Under the pieces are notes generated by a model. The model was not told where the DNA came from. It saw nothing but the letters and a program-made list of their open reading frames with translations, and made no database searches. Positions 61,663 through 64,000 of a stretch of DNA of 64,000 nucleotides are shown piece after piece (position 1 is the first letter of the stretch; each line of letters begins with the position of its first letter). This DNA is from Microcebus murinus. Its lineage: Eukaryota; Chordata; Mammalia; Primates; Cheirogaleidae. The stretch lies in assembly GCF_040939455.1 (NCBI RefSeq), contig NC_134108.1, positions 80,458,001-80,522,000 of the forward strand. The letters are read 5' to 3'. The position numbers and the translations under genes were made by a program.

Positions 61663-61701
61663 GCAGGTACTTAGATCAGAGAGCAGGTACTAGATCAGAG
61701 A

Positions 61702-62744
61702 GCAGCCTAGCAAAGCCACTCCACAGTTGCCACTAGAGAGCATCCACACTTGTTCTCTGCTGCCACAAATATTCAATGAAACCTCCTCAAGGAACCTCAG
61801 AAGCTGTCTTTGGCAAGAAAAGAGGGGCGTGGGGAGGGGTGTATAAAATCCAAATAACTAGTAATTTACTGAAAGAAAAATTCATTCCAAAGAGGCTGTT
61901 ATACTGTCCCTGATTCAAATTTTGAATAGTCTGGACGTTTAAACCAAAAGAAGAAATATAGACATGAAGTGATCAAAGTAGTTTTGTTGGCAAGTCTAAG
62001 AGGTCCCCAACAATCATTGGGTCATGACAGGAGTTGTGAAGACTAAATAAGCTATTAAGACATAGGTACTACATTTCTTCACATATTGGATATTGGTGCA
62101 AATGATTTTGTGACCTCACTACAGTTTTATAATTTGAATTTATTACTATAAGCTAAAGGAACACAAACAAAATGAGAAGCCACCCTTTTCACAAAGTCAA
62201 GTTAAGCTCAAGTGTTTTCTCAGTCTTTATTAAAACACTCATACTGAGGAAGGTTAAAGGAATTTGTGTGATCATTTACTTCCATCCTCTAAAACTTCCC
62301 TAGGGTTTCCATTTAAGGAAACCTTAAAATAAGTGAGTTTTCAGTTTCAATTTAGTTGTCAACATGCAGAAAAAAAAGAAAGGCTCAAATCAAAGAAACA
62401 ATACAATCTGAAAATTAAACATCAAGGGGAAAAGCCATACATTAAAGTGTAGCTTTTGTTGTCAATCAAAATTTTGGTCTAAATTGTGAAAACAGAGGAA
62501 AAAAAATCAACTTTGCTGTGAACTACCTAGGAATTGTCTTTATTCTGCCAAATGCTCCAGATGGTTCTCTCATAGAGAGACTTCCATCTCATGTTCACAC
62601 TTGTTTGTTTCCATACATCTAATTCTCAGCCAAGCACTGAAACAGGTATTTTGCTGATCTACTGAATAGGATTTTAAAAGTATTTCATTTTATTTAAAAT
62701 TTCAAGCCAAGCAGGAAAAATGGAATCATGTGCTTCCCTTCTTT
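61702..62744. other. Stretch without recognised gene
   Basis: AT-rich, short frames only, no named repeat supported. Confidence 0.45.
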
Positions 62745-62820
62745 TTTAAAACTTTTTAAAAATTTTTAATTTTGATTATTATAGGTACATAATTAGTTGT
62801 ATATATTTAAAGGGTACGAG
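62745..62820 (-). mobile_element. L1 3' tip, antisense
   Basis: AATTTTGATTATTATAGGTACATAATTAG and ATATTTAAAGGGTACGAGTGGG resemble the antisense 3' tip of a primate-age L1, apparently cut by the insertion of the next L1, whose T-run starts at about 62826. Confidence 0.6.
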
Positions 62821-62822
62821 TG

Positions 62823-63705
62823 GGTTTTTTTTCTTTTTTCTTTTTGTTATTTCAGAATATTATGGAGGTACACATGTTTTGGTTACATGGCTTTTGTACT
62901 GTTTAAAGATGTAAGTGTGTCCATCACCCAGACAGTATGCATTGTACCCGTTAGGTATGATTTCATCAATCTCCCCTCCTGTCTTCCACCTGCATGATTT
63001 CCACTGAGTTTTACTTCCATCTGTGCACATGAGTGCTGACCTGTTAGTTTCAATTTAATAGTGAGTACATGTGGTGTTTATCCATTATTATGATAGATAC
63101 TTAATTTAGGAGGATGGTTTCCAGTTCCATCCAGATTGGTACAAAGAGTATTTTTAATAGCTGAGTAGTACTCCATGGTGTACATATATCACATTTTATT
63201 AATCCACTCATGTAGTCATGGGCATTTGGGTTGTTTCCACAGCTTTGCGGTTGTGAATTATGCTGCTATAAACATTCAAGTGCAAGTGTCTTTTTGAAAA
63301 AATGACTTTTTTCTCTCATTTGAGTAAATACCCAGTAGTGGATTGCTGGATCTAATGGTAGGTCTATTTTTAGTTCTCTGAGGAATCCCCACACTATTTT
63401 TTCATAGAGGTTGTACTAGTTTGCAGTCCCACCACCAGTGTATAAGTGTTTTCTCTCCCCATCCATGCCAGCACCTATTGTATTGGGACTTTTTGAGAAA
63501 AGCCATTCTCACTGGGGTTAGGTGATATCTCAATGTGGTTTTGATTTGCATTTCTCTGATGATTAGTGATGTTGAACATTTTTTCACATTTTTTGGCCGT
63601 TATCTATCTTCTTTCATAAAGCTTCTGTTCATGTCTTTTGCCCACTTTTTAATGGGTTTGTTTGATTTTTTCTTGCTGATTTGCTTGAGTTCATTATAGA
63701 TTTTG
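62823..63705 (-). mobile_element. L1 3' end (3'UTR plus ORF2 C-terminus), antisense
   Basis: After a T-rich run come TATTTCAGAATATTATGGAGGTACACATG, GTGTCCATCACCCAGACAGTATGC, GTAGTACTCCATGGTGTACATAT, CATTTGGGTTGTTTCCACAGC, GGATTGCTGGATCTAATGG and CATTTCTCTGATGATTAGTGATG. These are the exact reverse order of the L1 3' end present on the plus strand at 18.5-19.3 kb. It is broken off near 63705. Confidence 0.93.
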
Positions 63706-63769
63706 GAATGAGGTGAGGGGGAAAGCCCTATTTAAACAAAATAAAATAAAAAAATAAGAAGCATCAGTT

Positions 63770-64000
63770 GCTCCAGATGAGAAGGAATCAGCAAAAGAAC
63801 TCTGGAAAAAAATCAGAGTGAAATGTCACCCCCAAAAGGGAAGACCAGCTCTCTAGCAATGGAAACCAACCAAAACCAGAATATTGAAACGATAGATAAA
63901 AGTATTCCAAGTATGGATTGTAAGTAAGCCGAGTGAAATACAAGAGTAAATGGAAAACCAACACAAAGAACCCACAAAACAATTCAGGAAATAAATGAAA
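63770..64000 (+). mobile_element. L1 5'UTR end and ORF1 start, sense, runs off window
   Basis: GATGAGAAGGAATCAGCAAAAGAACTCTGG onward matches 13840-14090 of the middle L1 (end of 5'UTR, then ORF1). The ORF1 start codon position (about 63892) reads ACG rather than ATG, and the following frame has a stop, so it is decayed. An A-rich stretch (63735-63762) precedes it. It lies head-to-head with the antisense L1 ending at 63705. Confidence 0.85.

Overview
The window is nuclear DNA of a mammal, most likely a strepsirrhine primate (lemur group). The main evidence is the SINEs. Three dimeric Alu copies are present (26939, 40353, 55090). The youngest, at 55090, carries between its arms the extra stretch with GAAATTAATTGGCCAACTAA and the 3' variant GTTGCTGTGAGCTAGGCTAATGCC that I associate with lemur Alus. 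The L1 families here also look primate-like but are not the human ones. No complete host protein gene, no exon of a recognisable host gene and no structural RNA gene could be supported, so the window reads as an AT-rich intergenic or deep-intronic segment built from retroelement layers.

Layout. 1-4.5 kb: old L1 and MIR relics. 4.5-7.5 kb: a 5'-truncated L1 with a GGAA-type microsatellite in ORF2. 7.6-20.6 kb: a nest of elements. An ancient L1 is split by a full-length but decayed L1 (7824-19437), which is itself split by a younger internally deleted L1 (9606-13593, 15-bp target duplication) and by a solo ERVK-type LTR (15672-16417, 6-bp duplication). The young L1 keeps an intact 295-codon ORF1 and the whole endonuclease domain of ORF2, but lacks the reverse transcriptase. 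20.6-30.7 kb: old L1, one Alu, an L2 and otherwise single-copy-looking DNA, including a 72-74 bp duplicated block.

30.7-32.1 kb: an intronless, 5'-truncated, broken copy of the 3' part of the DYRK1A mRNA (processed pseudogene). 32-50 kb: scattered MIR, L2, antisense L1 and Alu copies, plus two diverged copies of a repeat I cannot name. 50-51.5 kb: an old antisense L1 interrupted by an isolated antisense L1 5'UTR. 51.7 kb: a 193-bp hAT-type MITE. 55-57 kb: the lemur-type Alu, an old hAT relic and a solo ERV1-type LTR whose U3 carries four to five 24-bp CCAAT-box repeats. 58.4-64 kb: long antisense L1 pieces, ending in an antisense L1 3' end placed head-to-head against a sense L1 5' region that runs off the window.

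The coding sequences are those of retroelements, and most are broken. The best candidates for something undescribed are the EN-plus/RT-minus L1 deletion derivative, the long antisense open frame across its 5'UTR (its frame also open in a second diverged L1 5'UTR copy), and the CCAAT-repeat LTR. Repeat family names are from recognition of sequence, not from a database search; edges of old repeats are approximate.
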